A stretch of DNA of 64,000 nt from an uncultured Pelagibacteraceae bacterium (GCA_902588315.1 CACIOP010000005.1:1-64000), one strand, 5' to 3'; positions 45,652-55,528 are shown, counted from the first letter of the stretch. Notes: generated by a model not told the origin, from the sequence alone. A program made the numbers and translations.

Positions 45652-46486
45652 GATTAAAAAAGGATTAGGTCGGGGATTATCATCGTTGATAGGAGAAACA
45701 AAAGTAGAGTCTCAAAGAAATCAACTATCGATAAGTGATCTAGTTCCCAATAAATATCAACCAAGAAAATTTTTTGATGAATCTAGTTTAGAAGATTTAA
45801 CTAATTCAATTAAAGAGAGAGGTTTAATTCAGCCCATTGTAGTAAGAAAATCTAATGATGATGCATCTAAATTTGAAATTATTGCAGGAGAGAGAAGATG
45901 GCTTGCAGCTCAAAGAGCTGGACTTCATAATGTTCCTGTCGTTGTTACAGAGGCAGATGACCTGAAGTCTTTAGAATTTGCAATTGTAGAAAATGTTCAA
46001 AGACACGATTTGAATCCACTTGAGGAAGCACAAGGATACAAAAGATTAATTGACGAATTTTCTTATGATCAAGAAAAAGTCTCAAAATTTATTGGAAAAA
46101 GCAGAAGTCATATTTCAAATATTTTGAGACTTTTAACGTTACCTAATGATGTAATTAAATTAGTTGAAACACAAAAATTAACTGCTGGACACGCTAAAGC
46201 TCTGGTTGGTCTTGATAATTCTAGTTTTGTAGCTGCCAAAATTATAGATAAAAAACTTTCTGTCAGACAAGCTGAAAACTTAGTTAAAATTTTCAAAAAT
46301 AAAAAACCAAAATCTCAAAAATCAAAAGATACGAATATTATTGCTCTTGAATTATCTGTTTCAAACAAAATAGGATTAAATGTTAATATACAGAATAATA
46401 AGAGAAATAAGGGTAAAATAAGTTTTGAATACAAAGACTTAGACCAATTAAATAAAATTATAGATATAATAAAAAAAAATTATTAA
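45644..46486 (+). CDS. parB: Chromosome partitioning protein ParB (Spo0J)
   Basis: A 280-residue CTP-dependent clamp. GLGRGLSSLIGE at the N-terminus, the CTPase motif IIAGERRWLAAQRAG, ENVQRHDLNPLEEA, an HTH for parS (KFIGKSRSHISNILRLLTL), and a C-terminal dimer domain. Its end overlaps the convergent holA by 4 bases. Confidence 0.97.
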   Translation: MDKIKKGLGRGLSSLIGETKVESQRNQLSISDLVPNKYQPRKFFDESSLEDLTNSIKERGLIQPIVVRKSNDDASKFEIIAGERRWLAAQRAGLHNVPVVVTEADDLKSLEFAIVENVQRHDLNPLEEAQGYKRLIDEFSYDQEKVSKFIGKSRSHISNILRLLTLPNDVIKLVETQKLTAGHAKALVGLDNSSFVAAKIIDKKLSVRQAENLVKIFKNKKPKSQKSKDTNIIALELSVSNKIGLNVNIQNNKRNKGKISFEYKDLDQLNKIIDIIKKNY

Positions 46487-47469
46487 ATTTTTGAAGTAGA
46501 TTTTTCTAAGATAAAATTATTTAGCAGATTCACTGAATTTTTAAAATTTTTTTTAATAATTAACTCAATATCATTTATTTCATAAGTAAGTTTACGAATA
46601 TTTTCCGGGGTCCATTTTAAAAGTTGTTGTTTTGTAATTTCTTTATCCTTCCAAAAAATTGGTGGTCTTGCGGCTAATATTGTTTGATCAATATTTTTAT
46701 TTTTTTTAAAATCTTCAGAGAGTTTAAGTAAAACTTTTAATTTTTTTAAAAAAGTTCTTAAAATAATCATACTATCATCATCATTGAAATTATTTTCATT
46801 AAGAATATTAATAATTTTCTTATTATTTCTTGCTAAACAGTTATTTATTAGATCATTAATACTGTGGTTTTCTGATAAATTAACAAGTTTTGTTATAGTT
46901 TCAGTATCTAGTTTTTTATTCTTTAAAGTAAAATTATTTATTTTTTCTAGTTCATTGAAAAGCATTTCTCTATTTCCACTACACTTGTTTACAATTATGT
47001 TGATATTATAAGAGGATATGATTATTTTTTTTTCTCTAAAATAGTCTATAGCCAACCTAGTTAGAGATTTTTCTTCATCAGGATAAAAAGCTACAGAAAT
47101 ATGTTTTTTACTTTTTTCAAAAAAAGTCCTAAGTTTTGACTTTTTTTCTAAATTTTCAGAGCTAATAATTATATTAATATCTTTAATATTTTTATTATCA
47201 ATTTCTTCTATAATTTTTAAAATTTTATCAGTTGCTCTTTTGATTATAATGTTTTTTGTATTCCCAAAAAGTGATCCAGAAAGAACACTTTCCAAAAAAT
47301 TCTCTGAGTCGGTTAAAATTTCTTTTTCATCGTAATTCAAAATTTCGTCTTTATTTTTAAAAATTTTTTTAATTATTTCTTTCTTTAAACCTTCATTTTG
47401 TCCATAAAATAAAAGTAAACTATCTGGAATAAGTTTTTTTTTTTCTATTTCAAAAAATTTTACAATCAT
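46483..47469 (-). CDS. holA: DNA polymerase III delta subunit HolA
   Basis: A 328-residue clamp-loader delta subunit, diverged and Lys/Asn-rich. The PDSLLLFYGQNEGL start, the helical DnaA-like middle domain (NKCSGNREMLFNELEKI) and the length are typical. Position leuS-lptE-holA supports the call. It abuts lptE. Confidence 0.9.
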   Translation of the reverse strand: MIVKFFEIEKKKLIPDSLLLFYGQNEGLKKEIIKKIFKNKDEILNYDEKEILTDSENFLESVLSGSLFGNTKNIIIKRATDKILKIIEEIDNKNIKDINIIISSENLEKKSKLRTFFEKSKKHISVAFYPDEEKSLTRLAIDYFREKKIIISSYNINIIVNKCSGNREMLFNELEKINNFTLKNKKLDTETITKLVNLSENHSINDLINNCLARNNKKIINILNENNFNDDDSMIILRTFLKKLKVLLKLSEDFKKNKNIDQTILAARPPIFWKDKEITKQQLLKWTPENIRKLTYEINDIELIIKKNFKNSVNLLNNFILEKSTSKI

Positions 47470-47921
47470 TAAAAATTAATCAAATTATACTCTATTTTCT
47501 CAAGTAGTATTTTCGATAAGTTTCCTTTGATTTCTCTCTCATATTTTGATTGTTCAAAGTTATCATTATTGTTATCAATTTTAATACTTTCGGTTATTGA
47601 AACAATTTCTGATTTATCTATACTTTTTATTTCTAGATTTATATTTGCAGTTATGCTGAATTTTGTAATTTTCCCAGTCTTATCTTTTGCTATAGGAATT
47701 TTATTATAAGATGAATTTATTATTAATTTATAATTTATATTAGTTTTATTTTTTTGGTATTTTGAAAGACGTGATTTAATGTAATTATTTATTTTTTTGT
47801 CACCATTAATTTCAATTGATGAAATTGTAAAATTTGTCTGCTTATTTTTAGAATAAATAGAGTTATAACCACATCCGAACAGGGAAAGTATCAAAATTAT
47901 TAAGAAAGTATTTCTTATCAT
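47469..47921 (-). CDS. lptE: LPS-assembly lipoprotein LptE
   Basis: A 150-residue lipoprotein with lipobox LFGC near residue 17. The remainder, with GYNSIYS and [14 protein letters not shown], is diverged but in the standard leuS-lptE-holA place. LptE plugs the LptD barrel in the outer membrane. Overlaps leuS by 4 bases. Confidence 0.8.
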   Translation of the reverse strand: MIRNTFLIILILSLFGCGYNSIYSKNKQTNFTISSIEINGDKKINNYIKSRLSKYQKNKTNINYKLIINSSYNKIPIAKDKTGKITKFSITANINLEIKSIDKSEIVSITESIKIDNNNDNFEQSKYEREIKGNLSKILLEKIEYNLINF

Positions 47922-50461
47922 TCTTTTATTATAATGTTGATCAGCTTATTTGGAATAAATATTTTTTTCTTTATCTTCTGATTCGTTAAATATTTTGAAA
48001 TATTTTTTTCTTTTTTTATCATTTCTTCAACTTCTTCTTGTTTTGTATTTCTTTCTGATTTTAATAAGCCTCTTTTTTTTCCATTTATTTGAACAACTAT
48101 ATTGACATATTGTTCTACTAAGAATTTTTTATCATATCTTGGCCAACTGATGTTCTTATTTATATTTAACAATTTTAGACACTCGTTTGATAAATGAGGA
48201 ATAATTGGCATCATAACAATCAGTATTTTTTCGTAGTTTAGCAAAAGAGTCTTTTTGGTATATTTTTCATTTATTTCATTGAACAAAAATGAATATAATT
48301 CATGAAGATTAGCAATAATGACATTATAACTAAAATTATTTAATGAATCTGTCACTTTTTTTATGAATTGGTTTGTAAATTTTGAAATTTTATCTTCCGT
48401 ATCTTGTTTGTGATCTTTATTAATTTCATTTGTAATTTTTGTATTTAAATTCCAAAGTTTTTGAATAAATTTATGAGCAGATGCAATCCCTTCTTCTGAC
48501 CATTGCACATCTTTTTCTGGTGGACTGTCCGATAAAATAAATAAGCGTACTGCATCAGCGCCGTAATTATCTATTATTAGTTGTGGATCAATGGTATTTT
48601 TTTTCGATTTTGACATTGATTCTGTTGGTCCAACTTTAATTTTTACTGAATGATTTTTCTTTAGAACTTTCTTACCATCTATAATATCAATTTCATCAGG
48701 GCTCACCCATTTTCCGTTTTCATCTTTATAAGTTTCATGACAAACCATCCCTTGGGTAAATAAACCTTTAAACGGCTCATCTAATTTAAAATTTTGATTT
48801 TTATAACTTATGGCTTTAACAAAAAATCTTGAATAAAGGAGATGAAGTATAGCATGCTCTACACCACCAATATATTGATCTACTGGCATCCAATAATTTG
48901 AATCATCAAAATTAAATCCATAGTTTTCATTTTTTGGTGAGCAGAAGCGTAAAAAATACCAAGAGGAGTCTACAAAAGTGTCTAATGTATCAGTTTCTCT
49001 TGTATAATTTTCATTATTAATTGAAATATTTTTCCATTCAGTTTCTTGATCTAGAGGATTACCTGTTGCTTTTAGTTTTTTAATTTTTGGAAGTTCTACA
49101 GGTAGCATTTCATTGGGAACTTTTTTTGGTTTACCATTTTTGTCATAAATTATTGGGATCGGACATCCCCAATATCTTTGTCTTGAAATTCCCCAATCTT
49201 TTAAACGAAAATTTATTTTTTTTTTCCCAAGTTTATTTTTTTCCAAGTGTTCAATTGTTTTTGTGATGGATTCATCTGGGCATTTTAAGTTATTTAGGAA
49301 AGAAGAATTTGTTAAATATCCACTTCCCGTATACGCTTTATCATCTACTTTTAAAGGAACACCATTAATTTCGTTTGATATTACAGATTTAACTTCTAAT
49401 TTATATTTTCTAGCAAAATCCAAATCTCTTTGATCATGAGCCGGACATCCAAAAACAGCTCCTAATCCATAATCCATTAAAACAAAATTTGCGAAATACA
49501 CTGGTACTTTATGTTGATTATTTAGTGGATTAATTGCTAATAATTCTGTTTTAAATCCAATTTTTTCAGCATTAGCTATTGCTTCTTCTGTAGTACCAGT
49601 TTTTGAACAATTTTTTTTAAACTCATTAAATTCTTTATTATTTTCATAAAATTTTGAAATTGGATGATCAATTGAAACTGCTAAAAAAGACATACCAAAT
49701 AATGTATCTGGTCTAGTAGTAAAACATTCGATTTCATTTATTTTATTAGAATTATCAATTTTAAATTTTACTTCGCAACCAATAGACTTTCCTAGCCAGT
49801 TTTTTTGCATGATTTTAACTTTATTTGGCCAATTATCTAAATCTTCAAGGCTTTCTAGTAATTCATTAGAAAATTTTGAGATATTAAAGAACCATTGATT
49901 CAGTTTTCTTCTTTCAACTTGAGCCCCAGATCTCCAACCCTTGCCATCTATGACCTGTTCATTAGCTAGAACTGTTTCATCAACTGGATCCCAATTAACA
50001 TACTGTTCTTTTCTATAAACCAAACCCTTATCATAAAGTTCTAAAAAAAATTTTTGTTGATGCTTATAGTACTCTGGGGTACATGTAGATATTTCTCTAT
50101 CCCAATCAATTGATAACCCAAGTTGTTTTAATTGCTTTTTCATTATAGCTATATTTGTTTCTGTCCAAGTTTTTGGATCTAAATTATTTTGTCTTGCTGC
50201 ATTTTCAGCAGGCATTCCGAATGAATCCCAACCCATTGGATGTAATACGTTATAACCGTCCAAAATTTTATACCTGGCTAATACATCGCCAATCGTATAA
50301 TTTCTTACGTGACCCATGTGTATCTTTCCAGATGGATAAGGGAACATCTCTAAACAATAAAATTTTTTCTTATTTTGATCTATTTTAGTTTTAAATATTT
50401 TTTTATCAGCCCAGAAGGTCTGCCAATTTTTTTCAACTTCCTTAAAATTATATCTGTTCAC
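47918..50461 (-). CDS. leuS: Leucyl-tRNA synthetase
   Basis: An 847-residue class I synthetase beginning with GTG. HIGH motif [19 protein letters not shown], editing domain in the middle (TRPDTLFG), and KMSKS motif ESMSKSKKN near residue 610. Normal length. Overlaps lptE by 4 bases; follows the DUF3576 gene by 13 bases. Confidence 0.97.
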   Translation of the reverse strand: MNRYNFKEVEKNWQTFWADKKIFKTKIDQNKKKFYCLEMFPYPSGKIHMGHVRNYTIGDVLARYKILDGYNVLHPMGWDSFGMPAENAARQNNLDPKTWTETNIAIMKKQLKQLGLSIDWDREISTCTPEYYKHQQKFFLELYDKGLVYRKEQYVNWDPVDETVLANEQVIDGKGWRSGAQVERRKLNQWFFNISKFSNELLESLEDLDNWPNKVKIMQKNWLGKSIGCEVKFKIDNSNKINEIECFTTRPDTLFGMSFLAVSIDHPISKFYENNKEFNEFKKNCSKTGTTEEAIANAEKIGFKTELLAINPLNNQHKVPVYFANFVLMDYGLGAVFGCPAHDQRDLDFARKYKLEVKSVISNEINGVPLKVDDKAYTGSGYLTNSSFLNNLKCPDESITKTIEHLEKNKLGKKKINFRLKDWGISRQRYWGCPIPIIYDKNGKPKKVPNEMLPVELPKIKKLKATGNPLDQETEWKNISINNENYTRETDTLDTFVDSSWYFLRFCSPKNENYGFNFDDSNYWMPVDQYIGGVEHAILHLLYSRFFVKAISYKNQNFKLDEPFKGLFTQGMVCHETYKDENGKWVSPDEIDIIDGKKVLKKNHSVKIKVGPTESMSKSKKNTIDPQLIIDNYGADAVRLFILSDSPPEKDVQWSEEGIASAHKFIQKLWNLNTKITNEINKDHKQDTEDKISKFTNQFIKKVTDSLNNFSYNVIIANLHELYSFLFNEINEKYTKKTLLLNYEKILIVMMPIIPHLSNECLKLLNINKNISWPRYDKKFLVEQYVNIVVQINGKKRGLLKSERNTKQEEVEEMIKKEKNISKYLTNQKIKKKIFIPNKLINIIIKE

Positions 50462-50474
50462 TTAAATTATAGTA

Positions 50475-51035
50475 TTATGGTTTTGTAGTATCTACACTAG
50501 GATCATTATAAGGTTTAAAATTTTTATCTTTATTTTGTTTTTCATAAATTGCAGCTTTTTTGAGAATTTCTTTCATTAATTCTTTTTTTAAACCTCCTTC
50601 TTTCTCAGAAACTGCACAATTAAAATTCTTATCACAAATTTTATAGTAAATTTTTATTGATAAAGAGTCCGATCTTATTTCATTAGATAAAAATCTTATA
50701 TTTATTTTTATAGACTCATTACTTTGGTTTTCCGAATACCAATCTGTAATAATTATTCCTCCACTGTAATTAGCAGAAGATAGAGGCATAAAATCAATTA
50801 TATCTAATGAAGCTCTCCATAATTCATTTGAACTAGCAAAATCGAAGGTTCCACCTTTACTGCTTCCTATATCGCTTATTCTGAAACCCCTGCCTTCTTC
50901 TAAGTTTCTTTTAACTCTTTCTCTTGGATCGGGAGGAAATTTTTTAGCATCAGCACCTGGCAATTTCCCACCGCATGAATTTAAAAAAAGGAGAAACATT
51001 ATTAAAAAACAAGAGTTTTTATAAAATTTGACCAT
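50475..51035 (-). CDS. DUF3576 lipoprotein
   Basis: A 186-residue lipoprotein with lipobox LNSCGG near residue 20. The central region (ELWRASLDIIDFMPLSSANYSGGIIITDWYS) matches DUF3576, found upstream of leuS in many alphaproteobacteria. Likely outer-membrane linked; function unknown. Confidence 0.85.
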   Translation of the reverse strand: MVKFYKNSCFLIMFLLFLNSCGGKLPGADAKKFPPDPRERVKRNLEEGRGFRISDIGSSKGGTFDFASSNELWRASLDIIDFMPLSSANYSGGIIITDWYSENQSNESIKINIRFLSNEIRSDSLSIKIYYKICDKNFNCAVSEKEGGLKKELMKEILKKAAIYEKQNKDKNFKPYNDPSVDTTKP

Positions 51036-51101
51036 AATTAAAGTTATTAAATTTAAATATTTAATATTTTATATCTTATTTTCGTTAAATAGCTAAAATT
51101 T

Positions 51102-51141
51102 GTTGTAAATACTAGCTTTTTTGATGTTGCATATTTACAAC
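51102..51141. promoter_or_regulatory. 10 bp inverted repeat upstream of the porin
   Basis: GTTGTAAATA at 51102-51111 and TATTTACAAC at 51132-51141 are perfect reverse complements, centred 30 bases apart (about three DNA turns) and 115-154 bases before the porin ATG. The layout suits a dimeric regulator, or a long-loop RNA hairpin. Confidence 0.6.
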
Positions 51142-51255
51142 AGTTTGAGAGTAATTTGCTAAAAAAACTTAGATCTAACAATAAAAAATAAAAAAAAATG
51201 ATAAATAAGCACTGTTTATTATTAATAATTAACAATAATTAAAGGAGTAATTAAT

Positions 51256-52191
51256 ATGAACAACATTAAAAAAGTTGGATTATCAGCTCTAGCTGGTTCT
51301 CTAGTTGCAATGTCAGTAAATGCTGCAGAAATGACAGTTACTGGTGGCGCATCAATTACTTTCGCTGATTATGGTGCAGATATTACAAACAACGCTTGGT
51401 CTTCAGGTGATGGTTTAACATTTGCAGCATCAGGTGAACTTGATAACGGTTTAACTGTATCTTCGTCATACACATTAGACAGAGGTGTTTTAGATGACTA
51501 CTCTGTATCTATCGCGACTGAAGGAATGGGAACAATTACATTCCATGGTTTAGATGGATCTTCAGCTTTAGGTGCTGTTGACGATGTTATGCCAACTGCT
51601 TATGAAGAGCCATGGTTTGGTGTAACTTCACCTTCAAAAGTTGATGGTAAAGCATACGACGATATGTTCCAGTATGTATCTCCAACAGTTGCAGGTGCTA
51701 CAGTAACATTAACTTACAATCAAGCTGACACAACTAATTCAGATGATTCATTAACTTCAATGGCGATTGCATTATCTCCAGAAGCTATTGATGGATTAAC
51801 AATTGGTTATGCTACTCAGGACGATGATTCTGGTGCAGCAACGGCTCACGTAAGTGACACTACTATGTATGTTAAATATGTATATGGTGCAGCTACATTA
51901 GGTTACCAAATGTCAGATGCTGACAGTGCTACTGATTCTTCAGATGGTGAGTCTGTAGGTTATGGTATTTCTTATGCAGTATCAGATGAATTATCTATTT
52001 CATATGGTGCGCATACTTACGAAACACCAAATGACTCTACTGATAAAGATCAAGAAGCTTCTGCGATTTCAGCTTCATACACTTCAGGTGGTATGACAAT
52101 TTCTGCAGCTGCAGGTAGCGTTGATAACGTAGGTGGAACAGATGCTACTGACAGAGATACTTACGAGATCTCTATGTCATTTGCATTCTAA
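51256..52191 (+). CDS. Outer-membrane porin
   Basis: A 311-residue porin. Signal peptide ends SVNA|AEM. The mature part is a series of short beta strands rich in Gly, Ser, Thr and Asp, very low in Lys, ending in Phe (ISMSFAF) as needed for BAM recognition. It is a general porin-like protein, and its acidic composition suggests a cation-favouring channel. Strong AAGGAG Shine-Dalgarno, preferred codons and a private terminator indicate very high expression. Confidence 0.88.
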   Translation: MNNIKKVGLSALAGSLVAMSVNAAEMTVTGGASITFADYGADITNNAWSSGDGLTFAASGELDNGLTVSSSYTLDRGVLDDYSVSIATEGMGTITFHGLDGSSALGAVDDVMPTAYEEPWFGVTSPSKVDGKAYDDMFQYVSPTVAGATVTLTYNQADTTNSDDSLTSMAIALSPEAIDGLTIGYATQDDDSGAATAHVSDTTMYVKYVYGAATLGYQMSDADSATDSSDGESVGYGISYAVSDELSISYGAHTYETPNDSTDKDQEASAISASYTSGGMTISAAAGSVDNVGGTDATDRDTYEISMSFAF

Positions 52192-52213
52192 TTCATTTTA
52201 GAAGTACAAATTT

Positions 52214-52252
52214 AAAAAGGGCCCCTTCTGTAGGGGCCTTTTTTTTACTCAA
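52214..52252 (+). terminator. Rho-independent terminator after the porin
   Basis: GGCCCC / GGGGCC stem around TTCTGTA flanked by A-run and a run of nine T, starting about 22 bases after the porin stop. The T-run faces the end of the opposite gene, so it may stop transcripts from both sides. Confidence 0.92.
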
Positions 52253-52763
52253 AGTAAGAAATCCCAGCAAACTCAAATTTATTAATAAGCTTAAGCTTTT
52301 TTATATTATCTTTTGAAACACCACCTAAAACAATTATGTTTTTTTTAGTTAGCCTAGAAAGCAATTTGAATTTATTTATTCCTAAATAATTTTTATTTCT
52401 TTTGAATAATGAAGATAAAACAATTTTTTCAACATTTTGGCTTTCCTTTCTTCTTATTTCCCTTAGATTGTGTGCTGATCCTATTATTTTGAATTGTTTT
52501 TTAAAAGAATAGCTTAGGTGTTTAAAACTTTTGTTAAATGCTGGTATATAAACACCATCTAAATCAAGTTTTATTGCTAATTTTATATTGTTAGATAAAA
52601 AAAACTTTAATTTTTTTTTTTTACAGAGTTTCTTAATTTTTATAACCACACTTTCATCTATTTTTTTTGAAGAATAATTTCTATAAATTATAGTAGTTTG
52701 TTTATCTTGTTTATTGATATTGTTTGTATCAAATTTATTTATAAAGTAATATTTTCTAATCAT
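52245..52763 (-). CDS. Thiamine-phosphate synthase / TenI-like protein
   Basis: About 172 residues from the ATG at 52763. The ThiE/TenI barrel pattern is visible: LDLDGVYIP, IIGSAHNLREI, SLFKRNKNYLGINKFKLLSRL, and VLGGVSKDNIKKL. The usual DGVHLGQED of ThiE is changed to DGVYIPAFN, so thiazole-phosphate coupling is doubtful and a TenI-like or inactive role is possible. It is divergent from the YggS gene with only 6 bases between start codons. Confidence 0.72.
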   Translation of the reverse strand: MIRKYYFINKFDTNNINKQDKQTTIIYRNYSSKKIDESVVIKIKKLCKKKKLKFFLSNNIKLAIKLDLDGVYIPAFNKSFKHLSYSFKKQFKIIGSAHNLREIRRKESQNVEKIVLSSLFKRNKNYLGINKFKLLSRLTKKNIIVLGGVSKDNIKKLKLINKFEFAGISYFE

Positions 52764-52769
52764 ATTTAT

Positions 52770-53429
52770 ATGCATAGTACTGTTAAAAATTTATTAGACA
52801 TTGAAAATAATATCAAAGATTATTTGGGTAAAACTACTGACGAAAATTTTCCAAAAATAATAGCAGTTTCTAAGACATTCAAAATTGATAAAATTCTGCC
52901 TCTTGTTGACCATGGTCATTGTGATTTTGGTGAAAACAAAGTTCAGGAAGCAGTTGATAAATGGACGGAAATAAAAAAAAAAAATTCTCAAATTAGATTG
53001 CACATGATTGGAAAATTACAAACTAATAAAGTAAAATTTGCAGTAAAATTATTTGACTATATTCATTCAGTAGATAGTGAGAAATTGGCTAAAAAAATTG
53101 CAGATGAACAATTTAAATTAAACAAAAAAATTAAAGTTTTCTTGCAAGTAAATATTGCTGATGAAAATCAGAAATCTGGAATTAGTAAAAATGAATTAAA
53201 TAAGTTGGTTTCATATTGTAAAGAAATTAATTTAGATTTAATTGGCTTAATGTGCATACCTCCTTTCGATGTTAACCCTGAGAGATACTTCGATGAGATG
53301 AAAGAATTAAACAAAAAATATGGCTTTGTAGAGTTAAGTATGGGGATGTCGTCAGATTATTTAAAAGCAGTAGAAAAATCATCTACATATTTAAGAATTG
53401 GTTCTAATATTTTTGGAAAACGTATTTAG
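52770..53429 (+). CDS. YggS family PLP-dependent protein
   Basis: About 219 residues from ATG 52770; the ORF track begins at an upstream TTG. The PLP Lys is in IAVSKTF, followed by FGENKVQEAVDKW, LHMIGKLQTNKVK, and MSMGMSSDYLKAVE with C-terminal LRIGSNIFGKR. YggS/PLPBP balances PLP in the cytosol. Its end overlaps the convergent L,D-transpeptidase by 4 bases. Confidence 0.94.
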   Translation: MHSTVKNLLDIENNIKDYLGKTTDENFPKIIAVSKTFKIDKILPLVDHGHCDFGENKVQEAVDKWTEIKKKNSQIRLHMIGKLQTNKVKFAVKLFDYIHSVDSEKLAKKIADEQFKLNKKIKVFLQVNIADENQKSGISKNELNKLVSYCKEINLDLIGLMCIPPFDVNPERYFDEMKELNKKYGFVELSMGMSSDYLKAVEKSSTYLRIGSNIFGKRI

Positions 53430-53920
53430 AAAATTTTTATTTTAGATTTTTTTTTAAGTATTCTAAGCATTATCAAGAAATCTTTTTCTTTTAAGGCGAC
53501 ACATCCAGCTGTGGGTTTATAATCTCTAGTAAGATGAATAAAAATACAGCTACCTAGGCCAACGATAGGTTTTTTAAAATTGTACTTAATTGGAATTAGT
53601 AAATCATATTTATAATCTTTTCTTTTTAATTTCTCGTGTCTTATTTTATTATTAACTTTAATTAGTTTGTTATATTTTTTTGGAAAATGGATATCATCAC
53701 ACCAACCCATTTCTTTTTTAATTTCTATACATTTTAATAGAGTTAATGGTTTTTCCATGCGATCTTTCCGATAGTATAAATTTCCAATTTCAAAAACTCC
53801 TTTAGGGGTTTTTTTATCTCCCTCCTTTTTGTCGGTTGTTGAACCTTTTTTGCCAATACAGCAGGTAAATTTAAATTCGTCTATTTGAAGAGTGTGTTTA
53901 TTTTTAACAAAAATTGTCAT
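53426..53920 (-). CDS. L,D-transpeptidase family protein
   Basis: About 164 residues from ATG 53920; the longer start in the track would overlap the divergent regulator. YkuD-type active site: IFIHL followed by the catalytic YKPTAGCVAL. KKTPKGVFEIG near residue 50 is also a family mark. No clear signal peptide, as in the small alphaproteobacterial branch of this family. Probably acts on peptidoglycan if exported. Confidence 0.85.
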   Translation of the reverse strand: MTIFVKNKHTLQIDEFKFTCCIGKKGSTTDKKEGDKKTPKGVFEIGNLYYRKDRMEKPLTLLKCIEIKKEMGWCDDIHFPKKYNKLIKVNNKIRHEKLKRKDYKYDLLIPIKYNFKKPIVGLGSCIFIHLTRDYKPTAGCVALKEKDFLIMLRILKKKSKIKIF

Positions 53921-53932
53921 ATTCTTTTTTTT

Positions 53933-54496
53933 GTGAGTACTCAAAATTTAATAATATATAAGTTTAATGAATTATATCAAATTCTAGAAGAACTTGGTTT
54001 AGATTTAAATTTTAAGATTATTGTTGCAGAAAACGAAGAGTCTCTAAATGAAAAAATAAAAAAAATTCACAATTACTTAATTATATCTAATAAAAAATAT
54101 TCAGATACTCATAATCAATTTGTTCTAAATTACACGCCAATTAATATTTTTAAATTAATCGAAAAGATAAATATTGAATTTTTGAAATTACAATTTAACA
54201 GCCAGTCTGAAGTAATAATAAAAAATTATAATATTGATTTAAATTCAAGAGAAATGTTTAAAAATAATATTAGACTTAAGTTGACAGAAAAAGAAATAAA
54301 TACAATTAATTATTTATCTAAATCAGAAAAACCAGTTAGTGTTGATGAGCTGCAACAAAAAGTTTGGAGTTATCAGTCTGATATAGAAACCCATACTGTT
54401 GAAACTCATATTTATCGATTAAGAAAAAAAATTTTAAACACATTTAATGATAAAGATTTTATAATTAGTAAAAAAAATGGCTATCAAATCAAATAA
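53933..54496 (+). CDS. Winged-helix regulator with degenerate receiver domain
   Basis: About 187 residues from GTG 53933, 12 bases from the divergent transpeptidase start. C-terminal OmpR/PhoB winged helix: LTEKEINTINYLSK, VSVDELQQKVW, and the recognition helix THTVETHIYRLRKKI. The N-terminal 85 residues look like a receiver fold but lack the acidic pair and phospho-Asp, so it is probably not phosphorylated. It overlaps the arfA-like gene by 20 bases. Confidence 0.82.
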   Translation: MSTQNLIIYKFNELYQILEELGLDLNFKIIVAENEESLNEKIKKIHNYLIISNKKYSDTHNQFVLNYTPINIFKLIEKINIEFLKLQFNSQSEVIIKNYNIDLNSREMFKNNIRLKLTEKEINTINYLSKSEKPVSVDELQQKVWSYQSDIETHTVETHIYRLRKKILNTFNDKDFIISKKNGYQIK

Positions 54497-54596
54497 AAAA
54501 AACCCTTTAGCTAAAGATTTATTTACTAAAAAGTACAAACAAAAAATAATTAAGCCTAAAAAAGGCAAGGGAAGTTTTAAAAGAAAAAAAATTTAA
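54477..54596 (+). CDS. arfA: Ribosome rescue factor ArfA-like small protein
   Basis: A 39-residue ORF, too short for the ORF track. MAIKSNKKNPLAKDLF then KPKKGKGSFKRKKI matches the ArfA core (DPLF...KKGKGSYMRK in E. coli), where the KGKGS stretch fills the empty mRNA channel and helps recruit RF2. Unlike E. coli arfA it has no long tail to be cut by RNase III/tmRNA. ATG lies within the end of the regulator gene, and adenosine kinase converges 1 base after its stop. Confidence 0.65.
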   Translation: MAIKSNKKNPLAKDLFTKKYKQKIIKPKKGKGSFKRKKI

Positions 54597-54597
54597 G

Positions 54598-55527
54598 TTA
54601 AAGTCTTGCCCCAATTTGCTGTATTACTTTAGACGACATTTCAGTACCTTTTTCGAGACACTCTTTTATAGATAATTTCTTAATATACCCGTGTAAAAAA
54701 CCAGCAGCAAAAAGATCACCTGCACCTGTAAGATCAATAATTTTTAGATTTTTTTGTATATCACTTTCAATAACTTTATCACCATTAACTGCAACCGCAC
54801 CTTTTTCACCTCTAGTCACAATCGTTAATTTATTAAGTTTTTTTAAAAAATTTATAACCTCATCAAAATTCTTTGCTTCAATTAAAGATGTAATTTCTTG
54901 TTCGTTAGCAAAAGTTATATCAAGTTTATTTTTTACTAAGTTTAAAAAATGCGTTTTGTGTCTATCTACGCAAAATAGATCTGAGAGCGACATAGCAACT
55001 TTGTTTGCGTTATTTATAGCTTTATCAAATGCTTTCTTTGGTTCTCCTTCATCCCATAGGTAACCTTCTAAAAAAATTATCTCACTTTTTTTAATTGCAT
55101 CAGAACTCACATCATTTTCATTAATCTTTCCCGCAGTTCCTAGGAAAGTACACATTGTTCTTTCTGAGTCTGGAGTTACTAAAATTAAGCAAGTTCCCGT
55201 TGGTAATTCTTCTCTCTTTTTTGAATAAAAATATTTAACATTTTCTTTTTTTAGACCTTCCTCGTATTTACTACCAAATTCATCATCAGAAACTTTACCT
55301 ATAAAACCAACTTTATCGCCAAGTTGAGATAATCCAACTATAGAGTTTGCTACCGATCCCCCTGATACAGTTTTTTCAATTTTAAGATTTGTTAATAAAT
55401 TTTTGAACTCATTTTCATCAAAGAATAATTTCATTGTACTCTTTGTAAGATTATTTTCGGTAATAAAATTTTCATCTACTTTACAAATGACATCTACAAT
55501 TGCATTTCCAATTCCTAAAATTTTCAT
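54598..55527 (-). CDS. PfkB family kinase, adenosine kinase-like
   Basis: A 309-residue ribokinase-fold enzyme. Start ILGIGNAIVDVICKVDE, VSGGSVANSIVGLSQLGDKVGFIGKV, and the catalytic GAGDLFAAGFLHG near residue 265. Closest in pattern to alphaproteobacterial adenosine kinases (adenosine to AMP). Other sugar substrates are possible. nth begins upstream by 1 base. Confidence 0.9.
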   Translation of the reverse strand: MKILGIGNAIVDVICKVDENFITENNLTKSTMKLFFDENEFKNLLTNLKIEKTVSGGSVANSIVGLSQLGDKVGFIGKVSDDEFGSKYEEGLKKENVKYFYSKKREELPTGTCLILVTPDSERTMCTFLGTAGKINENDVSSDAIKKSEIIFLEGYLWDEGEPKKAFDKAINNANKVAMSLSDLFCVDRHKTHFLNLVKNKLDITFANEQEITSLIEAKNFDEVINFLKKLNKLTIVTRGEKGAVAVNGDKVIESDIQKNLKIIDLTGAGDLFAAGFLHGYIKKLSIKECLEKGTEMSSKVIQQIGARL

Positions 55528-55528
55528 G

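Noticed and set aside
51053-51235. 60-residue minus-strand ORF before the porin
   Set aside because: It spans the inverted repeat and promoter region, has low-complexity hydrophobic content, no homology I recognise, and does not look coding.
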